From assembly GCF_029893805.1 (NCBI RefSeq), contig NZ_JARXYP010000002.1:2294001-2358000 (forward strand): a stretch of DNA of 64,000 nt, written 5' to 3'. This stretch comes from Streptomyces sp. SAI-135 (lineage in GTDB: Bacteria > Actinomycetota > Actinomycetes > Streptomycetales > Streptomycetaceae). The notes below the pieces were generated by a model that was not told the origin of the DNA, did not search any database, and saw nothing but the letters and a program-made list of their open reading frames with translations. Positions 25,504 through 37,064 of the stretch are shown piece by piece; the stretch's first letter is position 1; the number at the start of each line of letters is the position of its first letter. Both the position numbers and the translations under genes were made by a program.

Positions 25504-25660
25504 GGGTGCAGTCTTCCGGTTGACGGTCCGAAAACCCAAACGGAATGTCACCGCGGGCGCCGGGCGGAGCCGGCGCAGGGGTCGAACCGAAGGGCATACG
25601 CCGAGATCAGGCCACTGGTACGGACTTAAACGGAAGCTGCACGGCCGGGGGCGCGGGAGA

Positions 25661-26854
25661 TCACATCAGGGGGGTGAGGAAACGGCGCAGAGCCTCCTCG
25701 TAGGCGCTCGGGTCGGCGTTCCACATCGCCGCGTGGGGCGCCTGGCGGACCGTGTGGAGGGCGATCCGGTCGGGGTGGGCGCCGGCGAGACGCCGGGAGA
25801 GGTCCCAGGGGGCGAGCGTGTCGTCCGGACCGTGGATGAGCAGGGTCGGCGGCGGGGGGCCGTCGGGGCCCCTGTCGTCGGGGCGGTCCGCGTGGTCGGC
25901 GTAGGGGACGGTGCGGTCATAGGGGACGGTGCGGTCGGCGTACAGACCGGAGTGGTCGCTGGGCAGGCCGGTGCGGCCCTGGGCGGCGCGCACCGCGAGC
26001 GGGAGGAGGACGCCGGGGGTGTGGCGGGCCGCGGCGAGGGCACGCAGGGTCAGTTCCCAGCTGAGCACCGGGGAGTCCAGGACGAGCCCCCTGACCCGGT
26101 TGCGCAGACCCGAGTGGGCGGCGGCGCGCAGGGCCATGGTGGCGCCGGTGGACCAGCCGTGCAGCACGAGTTGGCGGGCGCCGTGGCTGACGGCGTAGCG
26201 CATGGCGGCGTCCAGGTCGCGCCACTCGGTCTCGCCGAAGTGGTTCAGGCCGTCCGCCGGGCGGGGGGCGCCGGCGTCGCCGCGGTGGGTGACGGCGAGG
26301 ACGGGGAAGCGGTGGCGGTGCAGGAACTCCAGGACGTTGAGGGTGTGTTCGCGGGTCGTGCCGAGGCCGTGGACCGCGATGACCCAGGTCTCCCGCACGC
26401 CGGGGACGAACCATGCGGGCAGGGCGCCGAGTTCGCCCGGGATGTCGACGTCGGTGTGGTCGAGGCCGAGGGCCGACTTCGGGTCGCCGACGTACGTGTT
26501 CGGGGTGAGCCACACCTTGTCGCCGGGGGCCAGGGTGCCGTGGGTGACCCGCTCCAGGCGGCGGACGACGGTGTCGGCGGAGTGCGGTTCCGCGGTGAGG
26601 ACGGGCCCGACGACGGCGTGGGTGGTGTCTCCGGCGAGGCCGTAGGTGCCGGGGCGCAGGGCGGCGAGGTCGCGGGTCAGGGTGATGCGGCCGGCGGCGG
26701 TGGAGTGGACGGTGAGCCGGGGTTCGCCGGGCAGCGGGCCGCCCGGGTGTGGCTTCAGTCCGGCGTCGCTGGCGATCCTCCCGGCGACGATTCCGGCTGC
26801 GCCGGCGGCCAGGGCTGCGGTGACGGCGGCGGCCGTCGCTTTGACAGTGCGCAC
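25661..26854 (-). CDS. Alpha/beta hydrolase with N-terminal membrane segment
   Basis: 397-residue alpha/beta hydrolase fold protein. An N-terminal hydrophobic stretch (KATAAAVTAALAAGAAGIVAG) suggests a signal anchor. The nucleophile elbow is LHGWSTGATMALRAA (Ser in GWSTG), the oxyanion region is VIAVHGLGTTREH, acid Asp is in HGPDDTLAPW and the catalytic His in RQAPHAAMW. Likely a secreted or membrane-bound esterase-like enzyme. The GTG at 26854 (RTVKATA) has no clear ribosome site. A perfect-length 18-bp tandem duplication (25902-25937) doubles DRTVPY inside a loop. Upstream lies a repeat-rich intergenic region. Confidence 0.82.
   Translation of the reverse strand: MRTVKATAAAVTAALAAGAAGIVAGRIASDAGLKPHPGGPLPGEPRLTVHSTAAGRITLTRDLAALRPGTYGLAGDTTHAVVGPVLTAEPHSADTVVRRLERVTHGTLAPGDKVWLTPNTYVGDPKSALGLDHTDVDIPGELGALPAWFVPGVRETWVIAVHGLGTTREHTLNVLEFLHRHRFPVLAVTHRGDAGAPRPADGLNHFGETEWRDLDAAMRYAVSHGARQLVLHGWSTGATMALRAAAHSGLRNRVRGLVLDSPVLSWELTLRALAAARHTPGVLLPLAVRAAQGRTGLPSDHSGLYADRTVPYDRTVPYADHADRPDDRGPDGPPPPTLLIHGPDDTLAPWDLSRRLAGAHPDRIALHTVRQAPHAAMWNADPSAYEEALRRFLTPLM
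25902..25937. repeat. 18-bp tandem duplication in the alpha/beta hydrolase gene
   Basis: Two adjacent 18-bp units (TAGGGGACGGTGCGGTCA/G) at 25902-25919 and 25920-25937 differ at the last base only. In the protein they give two copies of DRTVPY. Confidence 0.85.
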
Positions 26855-26950
26855 GTTTTTAGTGTCGCGGGGGATGGGGGTTGGGGCCAGTGGACGGGGC
26901 GGGGTGCGGCTTGGTGGGGCGGGGTGCGGCTTGGTGGGGGCGGGCGTTTT

Positions 26951-26970
26951 GCGCAGTTCCCCGCGCCCCT
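26951..26970 (-). repeat. Second copy of the 20-mer AGGGGCGCGGGGAACTGCGC
   Basis: Perfect 20-bp reverse-complement match to 27245-27264 and to 40566-40585. This sequence recurs in Streptomyces intergenic spaces. Confidence 0.85.
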
Positions 26971-27211
26971 GAGATGCCTGCGGCGGCCCGTTGCGGTCTC
27001 TGGGGGCTCGTGTAGCGCATGCGGTCCGGTGGGTGGGTCGGTGCCGGGGTGGGGGGTATCCGTCCTCGGTCCGGCGGCTCGGCCCCTTCAACTGTCCTCG
27101 GCAACGGACGCCGGCCGCTGCGGGCGGACACCCCCCACCCCGTCCCCTGCCCGCCGTACGCGACTGACGGCCCATCGTGGCGCGCCGTCACGGCGCGGCG
27201 AGGTGGCAAAC

Positions 27212-27282
27212 GGTCCGTCGTGGCTTGGGTGACTGCAACTCCTCAGGGGCGCGGGGAACTGCGCGACCAGCCACGACGGACC
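27212..27282. repeat. REP-like element bounded by 14-bp inverted repeats
   Basis: GGTCCGTCGTGGCT (27212-27225) and AGCCACGACGGACC (27269-27282) are perfect inverted arms enclosing the AGGGGCGCGGGGAACTGCGC 20-mer at 27245-27264. No coding capacity; looks like a short palindromic interspersed repeat. Confidence 0.75.
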
Positions 27283-27350
27283 CGCAGTCGCTCGACAACC
27301 CGAGCCGGCACCCCCCTAGGCACCCGCCCAACCACCGAACCCGGCACCCC

Positions 27351-28058
27351 CTAGGCCCGCTGCCCGTACCCCCGCAACCGTTCCGTCACCTCTGCCAGCT
27401 GGGTCTCCGTCAGCAGCGTGGGGGTCAGGTTCGGGACCGCTCGGGCCGTGAGCCACAGGTGGCACATCCACTCCAGCTGGGCCGTGCGGTCGTAGGCCTG
27501 GGCGAGGGTGTCGCCGTAGGTGATCGTGCCGTGGTTCTGGAGGAGGCAGGCGGAGCGGCCGGCGAGGGCGTGGAGCATGTTCTCGGCCAACTCGTCGGTG
27601 CCGTAGGTGGCGTAGGGGGCGACCCGGACGGGGCCGCCGAGGGCGCTGGTCATGTAGTGGATCGCCGGGAGTTCGGGAACGAGCGTGGAGACGGCCGTGG
27701 CGTGCACCGCGTGGGTGTGGACGACGGCGCGGGCGTCGGTGCTGCCGTAGACCGCCAGGTGCATGGGAAGTTCGCTCGTCGGCACGAGGGTGCCCAGCAC
27801 CTGGCGGCCCCGCAGGTCGACCCCCGTCACGTCGTCCGGCGTGAGGCGGTCGTAGGGGACGCCCGAGGGGGTGACCAGGACCGTGTCCCCGACCCGTACC
27901 GAGACGTTGCCGGAGGTGCCGACGACCAGTCCCTCGGTGACCGTCCGGCGGGCCGTGTCGACCAACTCGGCCCACGCGTCGGCCTCCTCGGCCCGCGCCT
28001 TCCTCGTGCCGCCGCCGGCACCCCGTACCTCTTGTGGTTCCTGCCGCTGCTCAGCCAT
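27351..28058 (-). CDS. Class II aldolase/adducin family protein
   Basis: 235-residue protein of the class II aldolase family (L-fuculose-phosphate/ribulose-phosphate aldolase-like). Key features are the GTSGNVSVR phosphate-binding segment, the acid in TSELPMHLAVY, the zinc-ligand pair VVHTHAVHA, and the third histidine in CLLQNHGTITYG. It would cleave a sugar phosphate; substrate unknown. ATG at 28058 has AGGA seven bases upstream. The stop codon falls in a duplicated sequence (see the repeat region downstream). Confidence 0.85.
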   Translation of the reverse strand: MAEQRQEPQEVRGAGGGTRKARAEEADAWAELVDTARRTVTEGLVVGTSGNVSVRVGDTVLVTPSGVPYDRLTPDDVTGVDLRGRQVLGTLVPTSELPMHLAVYGSTDARAVVHTHAVHATAVSTLVPELPAIHYMTSALGGPVRVAPYATYGTDELAENMLHALAGRSACLLQNHGTITYGDTLAQAYDRTAQLEWMCHLWLTARAVPNLTPTLLTETQLAEVTERLRGYGQRA

Positions 28059-28217
28059 GCCGCGATCCTGCCAGCCGGGGCGCCGGGCCGTCGCGGGACG
28101 GGACTTCGCCCCTCTTGTGCTGCTTGGCCGGAGATCGCCCGCAATTCGGTGATCTTCCAGTAGCCTCTGGGCTTTCTTCTGCACGACGTCATCACCGACG
28201 CCATTCCGGGGGGACAC

Positions 28218-28946
28218 ATGGCGCACCGGACCCGCATCCTGGCTCTGTCCGCGGTCCTGCTCGCCGTGGGGGGTGTGGCGCTCGCCGGGACGCCGGGCTC
28301 GGCGGGGAGCCTGCCCAGGGGGCACGACGTCTCCTCGCACCAGAAGGATGTCGACTGGCAGCGCGCCAGGGCCAAGGGCGCCAGGTTCGTCTACGTCAAG
28401 GCGACCGAGTCGACCGACTACCGCAATCCGCACTTCGGGCAGCAGTACGGCGGGGCGCGTGAGGCGGGCATCATCCGCGGGGCGTACCACTTCGCGCTGC
28501 CGGACAGGTCGTCCGGGAGGGCGCAGGCGGCGTACTTCGTACGCAACGGCGGCGCCTGGTCGGCGGACGGCTGGACACTGCCGCCCGCGCTCGACATCGA
28601 GTACAACCCGTACGACAGGCGGCACAAGTGCTACGGCATGGGCCGGGCGCGGATGGTCGGCTGGATCGCGTCGTTCAGCGACGAGGTCAAGCGGCTCACG
28701 GGCCGCCGCCCGGTGATCTACACGACCGCCCACTGGTGGAACGCCTGCACGGGCGGCAGCGGCGCCTTCGCCTCCGAGCACGCGCTGTGGGTGGCCCGCT
28801 ACGACTCCGCGGGCACGGGAGCGCTGCCCGGCGGGTGGTCGTCCTGGACCATCTGGCAGTACGACAACAGCGGCAGCCTGCCGGGTGACCAGAATCTCTT
28901 CAACGGGTCGGCGCGGCAGCTGAAGAGGTTCGCCGCCGGGTCGTAG
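28218..28946 (+). CDS. Secreted GH25 lysozyme-like muramidase
   Basis: 242-residue secreted protein with a clear signal peptide (RTRILALSAVLLAVGGVALA, cleaved near residue 29) and the GH25 catalytic fold. The active-site motif GHDVSSHQ begins the mature domain, ALDIEYN supplies the second acidic residue, and the DxE-like WTIWQYDNSGSLPGDQN ending is typical. It should hydrolyse the beta-1,4 bond between MurNAc and GlcNAc in peptidoglycan. No linked genes. Two cysteines may form a disulphide. Confidence 0.92.
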   Translation: MAHRTRILALSAVLLAVGGVALAGTPGSAGSLPRGHDVSSHQKDVDWQRARAKGARFVYVKATESTDYRNPHFGQQYGGAREAGIIRGAYHFALPDRSSGRAQAAYFVRNGGAWSADGWTLPPALDIEYNPYDRRHKCYGMGRARMVGWIASFSDEVKRLTGRRPVIYTTAHWWNACTGGSGAFASEHALWVARYDSAGTGALPGGWSSWTIWQYDNSGSLPGDQNLFNGSARQLKRFAAGS

Positions 28947-29030
28947 CCGTGGGGCGCACGGGTCGTACGGGGACCGCGGGGTTCGGCAAAGCCATAGCCG
29001 GAGACTCCGGTCACCGTGCGGCCCGACTCA

Positions 29031-29063
29031 GTTCACCTTCCGTTCATCCAGGTTACTTACCTT
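29031..29063 (+). promoter_or_regulatory. PHO box (PhoP operator) upstream of the phosphate transporter
   Basis: GTTCACCTTCC at 29031-29041 is followed without gap by GTTCATCCAGG and TTACTTACCTT, the 11-bp direct-repeat pattern of Streptomyces PHO boxes. It sits 37-69 bases upstream of the ATG at 29100, consistent with phosphate-starvation induction by PhoR-PhoP. Confidence 0.75.
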
Positions 29064-29099
29064 CAACCTGCCAATGACCTCGAACGATTGCCTGGGTAA

Positions 29100-30338
29100 A
29101 TGGAAAACTTCTCGCTGATCCTCGCGATTGTGGTGGTAACCGCACTCGCGTTCGATTTCACGAACGGTTTTCACGACACCGCCAACGCGATGGCCACCAC
29201 CATCTCGACCGGTGCGCTCAAGCCCAAGGTCGCGGTGGCGATGTCCGCCGTGCTGAACCTTGTGGGCGCCTTCCTCTCCGTGGAGGTCGCCAACACGATC
29301 TCCAAGGGTCTCGTCGACGAGACCGGCATCCGTCCCGAGGTCATCTTCGCCGCCCTGGTCGGTGCGATCCTCTGGAACCTCCTGACCTGGCTGGTGGGGC
29401 TGCCCTCCAGTTCCTCGCACGCCCTCATGGGCGGTCTGATCGGCGCCACCATCGCCTCGGCCGGCTTCGGCGCGGTCCACGGCGACGCGCTCGTCACCAA
29501 GGTCCTGATCCCGGCGATCGCGGCGCCGATCGTCGCGGGCATCGCCGCGATGCTGGCCACCCGGCTCTCCTACTCGCTGGGGAAGAAGGCCGACGGCAAG
29601 GCCGCCGCGAAGGGCTACCGCACCGGGCAGATCGCCTCGGCCGGTCTCGTCTCGCTGGCTCACGGCACCAACGACGCGCAGAAGACGATGGGCATCATCA
29701 CCCTCGCCCTGGTCGCCGGCGGCGCCGTCGCGCCCGACTCGGACCCGCCCACCTGGGTCATCCTCTCCGCGGGGCTGGCCATCGCGCTCGGCACCTACCT
29801 CGGCGGCTGGCGCATCATCCGCACCATGGGCAAGGGCCTGACCGACCTCCAGCCGCAGCAGGGCTTCGCCGCCCAGACCAGCGCGGCCACGGTCATCCTG
29901 GCCTCCTCCCACCTCGGTTTCTCCCTCTCCACCACGCACTCCGTCTCCGGTTCGGTGATGGGCGCGGGCCTCGGCCGCAAGGGCGGGGTCGTGCGGTGGT
30001 CCACGGCCACCCGGATGTTCGTGGCCTGGGGGCTGACGCTCCCGGCGGCGGCCCTGGTCGGCGCGCTGGCCGAGTCGGTCACCGACCTCGGTGACTGGGG
30101 TACGGCGGTCGTGGCGGTCTTCCTCGTCGCCTCCAGCGCGGCGATCTGGAAGATCTCGCGGCGCGAGGTCGTGGACGCGTCGAACGTCAACGAGACCGAC
30201 GAGCCGGCCGGTGTGGTGACCCAGGCGATCGCCGCCGTGACCCCGCCGCCCGCGGGCACCGTGACCGAGGACCTCACCGCCACGATCCCGGCCCCGCCCG
30301 TCACGACGGAACCGGCCTCGCCGCCGGCCGCCGTCTGA
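29100..30338 (+). CDS. Low-affinity inorganic phosphate transporter (Pit family)
   Basis: 412-residue polytopic membrane protein with two PiT signature repeats: FDFTNGFHDTANAMATT near residue 20 and GLVSLAHGTNDAQKTMGI near 190, plus hydrophobic helices and a hydrophilic C-terminal tail of about 55 residues. PiT proteins import phosphate by H+ or Na+ symport. The ATG at 29100 lacks a strong ribosome site. A PHO box lies just upstream and a small membrane protein gene 27 bases downstream, as in the S. coelicolor pitH2 locus (recalled). Confidence 0.9.
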   Translation: MENFSLILAIVVVTALAFDFTNGFHDTANAMATTISTGALKPKVAVAMSAVLNLVGAFLSVEVANTISKGLVDETGIRPEVIFAALVGAILWNLLTWLVGLPSSSSHALMGGLIGATIASAGFGAVHGDALVTKVLIPAIAAPIVAGIAAMLATRLSYSLGKKADGKAAAKGYRTGQIASAGLVSLAHGTNDAQKTMGIITLALVAGGAVAPDSDPPTWVILSAGLAIALGTYLGGWRIIRTMGKGLTDLQPQQGFAAQTSAATVILASSHLGFSLSTTHSVSGSVMGAGLGRKGGVVRWSTATRMFVAWGLTLPAAALVGALAESVTDLGDWGTAVVAVFLVASSAAIWKISRREVVDASNVNETDEPAGVVTQAIAAVTPPPAGTVTEDLTATIPAPPVTTEPASPPAAV

Positions 30339-30365
30339 GCCCCGCAGTCCTAAGGAAGCCTCACC

Positions 30366-30587
30366 ATGCAGATCGACTGGGAAGCACTCGGCTCCGTCTT
30401 CGGCGTCAGCCTCGTCGTCACCGTGGGCCTGGTGGCCCTGTTCACCCTCGGCATCATGGGTCTGTCCCGCCAGGAGCGGGCCACGGCCCAGGGCGGGTCG
30501 GCCGCGCTCGCGGTCACCGGCGCCTACGCCTGCTTCGCGGCGTGCGCGGCGGCGGTGGCGTACGGGATCTATCTGATCGTGGCCTGA
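30366..30587 (+). CDS. Small two-helix membrane protein downstream of the phosphate transporter
   Basis: 73-residue protein with two hydrophobic helices (VFGVSLVVTVGLVALFTLGIMGL and AALAVTGAYACFAACAAAVAYGIYLIV) joined by a short polar loop RQERATAQGG. It lies 27 bases after the transporter with TAAGGA in the gap, so is likely co-transcribed and under the same PHO box. Function unknown; perhaps accessory to phosphate uptake (inference). Confidence 0.82.
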   Translation: MQIDWEALGSVFGVSLVVTVGLVALFTLGIMGLSRQERATAQGGSAALAVTGAYACFAACAAAVAYGIYLIVA

Positions 30588-30604
30588 CGGCACTCCCGTC
30601 ACTC

Positions 30605-30653
30605 GACGGCCGGGCGGGCACGGAACTCACGGTTCCGTGCCCGCCCGGCCGTC
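30605..30653 (+). terminator. 22-bp-stem terminator after the phosphate transporter unit
   Basis: A perfect 22-bp stem (GACGGCCGGGCGGGCACGGA... and its complement) with a 5-base loop TCACG lies 17 bases after the small membrane gene stop. It is a strong GC-rich terminator, followed by TTGTG rather than a U tract. Confidence 0.85.
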
Positions 30654-30704
30654 TTGTGCGACCGGCGGTGTGGGGTTCTGCACACTCCCCCGCCGCAGGT
30701 CAAC

Positions 30705-30860
30705 AGCAAGTTGACGGGTCTCGAAGGCCCGTGGTGGACTGCCGGAGCCATATACGGCGGCAGGAGAGGAAGCCGGTGCGAATCCGGCGCGGTCCCGCCA
30801 CTGTCACCGGGGTAGACACCCCCGGGAGCCAGGAACTCTCACCGCCGGACTCGTCGAACC
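30705..30860 (+). promoter_or_regulatory. Cobalamin (AdoCbl) riboswitch
   Basis: The B12-box core reads AGCCGGTGCGAATCCGGCGC followed by GGTCCCGCCACTGT, with the downstream GAGCCAGGAACTC motif, the standard cobalamin riboswitch signature. It begins about 250 bases before cobD. Binding of coenzyme B12 should lower expression of the downstream cob operon. The small leader ORF and hairpin lie between this element and cobD. Confidence 0.93.
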
Positions 30861-30894
30861 AGGGCGTGGACACCCTGAGTGAGGACATGACGCG

Positions 30895-30957
30895 ATGCTC
30901 GCCTGCCGATCGACCAGTAGTACCACCAGGCATCTGAACGACCCCGCGATCGGCTGA
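30895..30957 (+). CDS. 20-residue leader ORF coupled to cobD
   Basis: ATG at 30895 with GAGGA nine bases upstream opens a 20-residue frame MLACRSTSSTTRHLNDPAIG, ending with TGA five bases before the cobD ATG (30962). cobD itself lacks a ribosome site, so its translation is probably coupled to the leader. The stop TGA and the cobD ATG both lie in the loop of a perfect 10-bp hairpin (30945-30977). An overlapping frame from 30887 also exists. Expression of the peptide is not proven. Confidence 0.55.
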   Translation: MLACRSTSSTTRHLNDPAIG

Positions 30958-30977
30958 CCCGATGCGTGCCGATCGCG
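30945..30977 (+). promoter_or_regulatory. Hairpin carrying the leader stop and cobD start codon
   Basis: CGCGATCGGC (30945-30954) and GCCGATCGCG (30968-30977) form a perfect 10-bp stem. The 13-base loop TGACCCGATGCGT contains the TGA of the leader ORF and the ATG of cobD. A ribosome translating the leader would melt the stem and could reinitiate at cobD. Confidence 0.7.
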
Positions 30978-31903
30978 TTTTCGCGTACGGCGCCGCCGCC
31001 GGTCTGATCGGTGACCTCCTGCTCGGTGACCCGCGCCGCGGGCACCCGGTCGCCGCGTTCGGGCGGGCCGCCGGGGCCGTGGAGCGGGTGCTGTGGCGGG
31101 ACCACCGGGGGTGGGGCGCGCTGCACACCGCCGTGTGCGTGGGGACCGCGGTGGCGCTCGGCGCCGCCGCGGAGCATGTCGTACGTCCCTCCCGTACCGC
31201 CTCCGTCGCCCTCACCGGCGCCGCCACCTGGGCCGTGGTGGGCGGGACTTCGCTGGTGCGCGAGGCCCGGTCCATCGGACGGGCGCTGGAGGCCGGGGAC
31301 GTCGAGGCGGCCCGGGCCCGGCTGCCCCATCTGTGCGGGCGCGACCCGCAGGCCCTGGACGCCGACGGGATCGCCCGCGCGGTCGTGGAGTCCGTCGCCG
31401 AGAACACCTCCGACGCCGTCGTGGGTGCCCTGGTGTGGGGTGCCGTCGGCGGGGTGCCGGGGCTGCTGGGATTCCGGGCCGTGAACACGCTGGACGCCAT
31501 GGTGGGCCACAAGTCGTTCCGGTACCGGCGTTTCGGGTGGGCGTCGGCCCGGCTGGACGACCTCGCCGGGTGGCCGGGGGCGCGGCTGACCGCCGTACTC
31601 GCCACCCTCGCCGGAGACGATCCCCGGGGTGCCGTGCGGGCCTGGCGCGAGGACGCCCACCGGCATCCGAGTCCCAACGCCGGGCCCGTGGAAGCCTCGT
31701 TCGCGGGGGCACTGGGGGTGCGGCTCGGGGGGACCCTGTCGTACGCCGGGCGGGTCGAGCACCGGCCGGTGCTGCACCGGGGAGGGCGGGCCGTCGCCCC
31801 GTACGACATCGAGCGCGCCGCACGGCTGTCGCGGCGCGTCGGACTGCTCGCGCTCGGCGCCGGTGTCGCCGCGCGGGCCTTGCTGAAGGGGCGCAGCGCA
31901 TGA
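30962..31903 (+). CDS. cobD: Adenosylcobinamide-phosphate synthase CobD/CbiB
   Basis: 313-residue integral membrane protein of the CbiB/CobD family, with LLGDPRRGHPVAAFG near the N terminus, VVESVAENTSDAVVGALVWGAVGG in the middle and AVNTLDAMVGHKSFRYRRFGWASARLDD later. The enzyme attaches the aminopropanol (phosphate) arm to adenosylcobyric acid, making adenosylcobinamide (phosphate). It is the first structural gene behind a B12 riboswitch, and its ATG is translationally linked to a leader ORF. The stop overlaps cobQ (ATGA). Confidence 0.94.
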   Translation: MRADRVFAYGAAAGLIGDLLLGDPRRGHPVAAFGRAAGAVERVLWRDHRGWGALHTAVCVGTAVALGAAAEHVVRPSRTASVALTGAATWAVVGGTSLVREARSIGRALEAGDVEAARARLPHLCGRDPQALDADGIARAVVESVAENTSDAVVGALVWGAVGGVPGLLGFRAVNTLDAMVGHKSFRYRRFGWASARLDDLAGWPGARLTAVLATLAGDDPRGAVRAWREDAHRHPSPNAGPVEASFAGALGVRLGGTLSYAGRVEHRPVLHRGGRAVAPYDIERAARLSRRVGLLALGAGVAARALLKGRSA

Positions 31904-33407
31904 GTGGCGGAGGGCTTCTCGTCGCCGGTACCACCTCCGACGCCGGCAAGAGCGTCGTCACGGCCGGGATCTGCCGGTGGCTGGTGCGGCAGGGGGTGAA
32001 GGTCGCGCCGTTCAAGGCGCAGAACATGTCGCTCAACTCGTTCGTCACGCGCGAGGGCGCCGAGATCGGGCGGGCCCAGGCCATGCAGGCGCAGGCCTGC
32101 CGGATCGAGCCGACCGCGCTGATGAATCCCGTGCTGCTCAAGCCCGGTGGCGAACAGAGCAGTCAGGTCGTGCTGCTCGGGAAGCCGGTCGGTGAGCTGA
32201 GCGCCCGCGGATACCACGGGGGGCGGCAGCAGCAGCTCCTGGGGACCGTGCTCGACTGTCTCGCCGAGTTGCGGGGCACGTATGACGCGGTGATCTGTGA
32301 GGGGGCCGGGAGCCCGGCCGAGATCAACCTCCGGCGGACCGACATCGTCAACATGGGGATCGCCCGCAACGCCGGGCTGCCCGTGCTGGTCGTGGGGGAC
32401 ATCGACCGCGGGGGCGTCTTCGCCTCCTTCTTCGGCACCGTCGCGCTGCTCTCGGAGCAGGACCAGAAGCTGGTCGCCGGGTTCCTCGTCAACAAGTTCC
32501 GGGGGGACGTCTCGCTGCTGGAGCCGGGCCTTGACATGCTCCACGGGCTGACCGGACGGCACACCTACGGCGTCCTGCCCTTCCGGCACGGCCTCGGCAT
32601 CGACGAGGAGGACGGACTTCGGGTCTCGCTGCGCGGGACGGTCCGGGAGTCCACGGTGAGCCCGCCGGTGGGCGAGGACGTGCTGCGGGTCGCCGTCTGC
32701 GCGATCCCGCTGATGTCCAACTTCACGGACGTCGACGCCCTGGCCGCCGAACCGGGTGTCGTGGTGCGGTTCGTCGACCGGCCCGAGGAACTGGCCGACG
32801 CCGACCTCGTCGTCATTCCGGGGACCCGCGGGACCGTCCGCGCCCTGGAGTGGCTGCACGAACGGGGGCTCGCCGACGCCCTGAGGCGCCGGGTCGCCGA
32901 GGGGCGGCCCGTCCTCGGCATCTGCGGCGGCTTCCAGATCCTCGGCGAGCACATCGAGGACGAGGTCGAATCGCGCGTCGGCGCGGTCGACGGCCTCGGC
33001 GTGCTGCCCGTGCGGGTGCGCTTCGCGCGGGAGAAGACCCTCACCCGGCCGGTGGGGGAAGCTCTCGGCGAGCGGGTCGAGGGCTACGAGATCCATCACG
33101 GGGTCGCCGAGGTCGGCGGCGGTGTGCCCTTCCTGGACGGCTGTCGCGTCGGCCAGACCTGGGGCACGCACTGGCACGGCTCGCTGGAGTCGGACGGCTT
33201 CCGGCGGGCCTTCCTGCGGGAGGTGGCGGCCGCCGCGGGCCGCCGGTTCGTACCGGCCCCCGACACCTCGTTCGCCGGGCTGCGCGAGGAGCAGCTCGAC
33301 CGGCTCGGCGACCTGATCGAACAGCACGCGGACACGGACGCGCTGTGGCGGCTCATCGAGTCCGGCGCGCCGCAAGGACTGCCTTTCATTCCACCGGGAG
33401 CGCCCGC

Positions 33408-33411
<4 letters not shown>
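31900..33411 (+). CDS. cobQ: Cobyric acid synthase CobQ/CbiP
   Basis: 503-residue glutamine-dependent amidotransferase. N-terminal P-loop-like segment GTTSDAGKSVVTAGICRW and FKAQNMSLNSFVT; the GATase domain carries GICGGFQILGE with the active-site region and HGSLESDGFR with catalytic His. Note that the GATase nucleophile lies in GICGGFQ (Cys). The enzyme amidates side chains b, d, e and g of adenosylcobyrinic acid a,c-diamide. ATG overlaps the cobD stop and its own stop overlaps cobN. Confidence 0.95.

Positions 33412-37060
<3,649 letters not shown>

Positions 37061-37064
<4 letters not shown>

Larger units (their letters stand above)
26855..27350. other. Repeat-rich intergenic region between hydrolase and aldolase genes
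   Basis: 496 bases without a gene on either strand that I can support. It holds a perfect 20-bp tandem duplication (26896-26935, GGGGCGGGGTGCGGCTTGGT), two inverted copies of the 20-mer AGGGGCGCGGGGAACTGCGC (26951-26970 minus, 27245-27264 plus), a 71-bp element flanked by 14-bp inverted repeats (27212-27282), and a second near-copy of the aldolase gene end (CCGGCACCCCCCTAGG at 27305-27320 and CCGGCACCCCCTAGG at 27341-27355). These are typical Streptomyces intergenic repeats. Confidence 0.75.

Noticed and set aside
29100..30587. Phosphate unit as part of the cobalamin operon
   Set aside because: A strong 22-bp-stem terminator separates them, and the riboswitch starts a new unit.
30887..30937. 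Alternative leader frame MTRCSPADRPVVPPGI before cobD
   Set aside because: Its ATG is only one base from GAGGA, and it ends 25 bases before cobD; the 30895 frame has better spacing and couples directly to cobD.
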